From NCBI GenBank assembly GCA_003249625.1, contig QKII01000150.1:1-6931 (forward strand): 6,931 nucleotides of DNA, written 5' to 3'. This document shows positions 5,689 through 6,931 of this stretch, in pieces. The DNA comes from Propionivibrio sp. (GTDB lineage Bacteria; Pseudomonadota; Gammaproteobacteria; Burkholderiales; Rhodocyclaceae). A program made the position numbers and the translations under genes. The notes beneath the pieces are model-generated. The model searched no databases. It saw nothing but the letters and a program-made list of their open reading frames with translations, and had not been told where the DNA came from. Each line of letters starts with the position of its first letter. Position 1 is the stretch's first letter.

Positions 5689-6183
5689 TCAGTGACCGCC
5701 CCACGGCATGACAGGCACCGTTGAAATGCTGTTGGCAGGTGCGCCTTCGATCAACTTGCGGCTGATCGCCAGATAGACCAACGTCCGGTTCGCGTCGTCC
5801 CACATGCGGATGACGCGCGTTTCCTTGAACAGAATCGACGTATCCTCGCTGAACACCACAGCGTTTTTAGGCAGCTTCGCCGGAACGCTGATCGGCCCGG
5901 TCTGGCGGCATGCCAGTGAGAACTGTGACGGATCTTGCGCCAAGCCAAGGCTGCCACTGATGCCGCCCGTCCGCGCCTGACTGACGTGACAAGTCACGCC
6001 AGAAATCAACGGATCTCCGAACGACTCGACGCAAACTTTGTGATTGGCCCCCAGGAGTTTCCATTCGGTAGTCACGCAACCGATCGTTTCGGCACGTGCT
6101 CCGGCAACCAACGAAAAAACGAGCGCAAACGCGAAAACCCGCCGCCCAATGGCACCGGCACTAAAAATTGTGGTGTTAGGCAC
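5689..6183 (-). CDS. creA: CreA-family exported protein
   Basis: A 164-residue protein of the CreA family, exported but of undefined function; in E. coli the gene heads creABCD. A Sec-type signal peptide is clear: GRR at 13-15, a hydrophobic core VFAFALVFSLVAG, and an A-R-A cleavage site near residue 31. The mature part shows the family blocks TEWKLLG, VESFGDPLISGVTCHVSQA, TGGISGSLGLAQDPS and ACRQTGPI, and has four cysteines (36, 51, 65, 92) that could form disulfides in the periplasm. It starts with GTG at 6183, overlapping the upstream gene's stop by 8 nt. The ribosome site AAGGA, 8 nt away, lies within that upstream gene. No other ATG lies early in the frame. No creB, creC or creD is nearby, so the two-component context of E. 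coli is absent. It ends 12 bp from the convergent Sua5-type gene. Confidence 0.88.
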   Translation of the reverse strand: MPNTTIFSAGAIGRRVFAFALVFSLVAGARAETIGCVTTEWKLLGANHKVCVESFGDPLISGVTCHVSQARTGGISGSLGLAQDPSQFSLACRQTGPISVPAKLPKNAVVFSEDTSILFKETRVIRMWDDANRTLVYLAISRKLIEGAPANSISTVPVMPWGGH

Positions 6184-6577
6184 GCGTCTTGTCCTTGATC
6201 CGCCCGGCCATCACGATGAAAGCCAGGATGCAGAGTCCCTGCAGAACAGTCATGACGATCAGTTCACCAGCGGCAAATTGCCGCAAGAGTTCGAGTCCGG
6301 CTGCATCAGCACCAACAAACGCAAGTCGGAGCAACACCTGCAGGATGACATCGATCATCAGGAACGCGGCCCAGGCGACTGCCATCTCCCGTCCATTGAG
6401 GTAGCGGCCACTCCGCCGGCGAAACAACTGACAGACGTAGAGCGTAGACGCCGCCAGTGCCACCGTCGTTACTACCAGTGTGCTGCCTCGGGTGAAATAG
6501 AAAGCCAACAGCAAACCACCTACCAGCGCCAGAAGGTAGGCAATGGAGAAACGCAGAATCAATCCGCCGAGGGTCAT
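6176..6577 (-). CDS. Small four-helix inner-membrane protein (possibly ABZJ_00895-like)
   Basis: A 133-residue hydrophobic protein with four predicted membrane helices, at about residues 6-28, 33-52, 66-88 and 102-124. A basic, polar loop (RRRSGRYLNGRE, 53-64) lies between helices two and three. The C-terminus is short and charged. I see no catalytic motif, signal peptide or lipobox. The arrangement resembles the uncharacterised ABZJ_00895 family, but this is from memory and only moderately sure; the function is unknown. The ATG at 6577 overlaps the stop of the EamA gene as ATGA, and its own stop overlaps the creA GTG by 8 nt, so the three genes should be translated from one mRNA. Confidence 0.8.
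   Translation of the reverse strand: MTLGGLILRFSIAYLLALVGGLLLAFYFTRGSTLVVTTVALAASTLYVCQLFRRRSGRYLNGREMAVAWAAFLMIDVILQVLLRLAFVGADAAGLELLRQFAAGELIVMTVLQGLCILAFIVMAGRIKDKTRA
6192..6196 (-). promoter_or_regulatory. Ribosome binding site of creA
   Basis: AAGGA on the minus strand, 8 nt upstream of the GTG at 6183. It lies within the last codons of the membrane protein gene. It is the main reason for accepting the GTG start. Confidence 0.6.
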
Positions 6578-6931
6578 GCACGCTCCGCTTGAGAAGGGAC
6601 CGCATTCCTACGAAGGAAGCGATCACGATTACGGGTGATATAGACGCCGCCGAAGACACAGACGGCGCCTGCCACCTGCATTGGCCCGAATGTCTCGCCG
6701 AGAAGGAAATACGCGGCGACCACGGCAAACACCGGTGTCAGGTTATTGAATACGGACGCGCGCGACGTACCGAGCACGCCAGAGCCCCAGATCCACAGGA
6801 AATTACCGAGGCACAAACCGAAAATCGCCGAAAACACCACGCTCCCCCACGCCGAGGCGGGCAATGCCGTCCAAGCAACACTGCGCATCTCCGGCACGGA
6901 CACGGCCAGAAGCATGACTGTCGTCACGATC
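6574..6931 (-). CDS. EamA-family (DMT superfamily) transporter, partial, C-terminal part
   Basis: The last 118 codons are visible; the N-terminal part lies beyond the right edge. The fragment covers most of the second EamA repeat of an inner-membrane exporter or permease. The hydrophobic segments read WGSVVFSAIFGLCLGNFLWI, then a helix ending in VLGTSRASVFNNLTPVFAV, then YFLLGETFGPMQVAGAVCVFGGVYITR. The last two carry the family signatures, a proline-containing helix (LTPVFA) followed by LGE before the final helix. The tail is basic and cytoplasmic. EamA proteins move amino acids, metabolites or other small molecules; the substrate cannot be told from this fragment. It is the first gene visible in the overlapping three-gene minus-strand operon. 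Confidence 0.9.
   Translation of the reverse strand, partial: IVTTVMLLAVSVPEMRSVAWTALPASAWGSVVFSAIFGLCLGNFLWIWGSGVLGTSRASVFNNLTPVFAVVAAYFLLGETFGPMQVAGAVCVFGGVYITRNRDRFLRRNAVPSQAERA

Overview
The window looks like chromosomal housekeeping DNA from a betaproteobacterium. Protein similarity judged by eye and the gene set point to Rhodocyclales or close relatives, but this is an inference without a database search. There is no integrase, transposase, CRISPR array, phage gene or defence module. I see no large undescribed system; the more unusual signals are regulatory and lie mainly at the XRE-type gene and in lysC.

Left part (1-1538): a queD gene cut by the left edge is read leftward. Divergent from it is a radical SAM protein of unknown substrate (386-1228). 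A small XRE-type DNA-binding protein gene (1233-1538, minus) converges on the radical SAM gene with a 4-bp gap. The only good terminator for that minus-strand gene lies inside the last part of the radical SAM coding region. Its approximately 100-nt upstream leader is packed with four successive inverted repeats, the first a hairpin with a GAAA tetraloop.

Middle part (1539-5676, plus): lysC (aspartokinase with a probable internal start for a separate beta subunit) is followed by a tRNA-Ser(GCU) with its own strong promoter and a strong terminator. Next comes a tight run of folD, purE and a Sua5-type threonylcarbamoyl-AMP synthase gene. FolD supplies and interconverts the one-carbon folates used in purine synthesis, PurE works in the same purine pathway, and the Sua5 product modifies ANN-decoding tRNAs. 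purK, often the partner of class I purE, is not between purE and the Sua5 gene.

Right part (5689-6931, minus): three genes overlap head to tail: an EamA-type transporter cut by the right edge, a 133-residue four-helix membrane protein, and a CreA-family exported protein. The 4-nt and 8-nt overlaps imply one transcription unit whose promoter lies outside the window. This operon converges on the Sua5 gene with a 12-bp gap and no convincing terminator between them.
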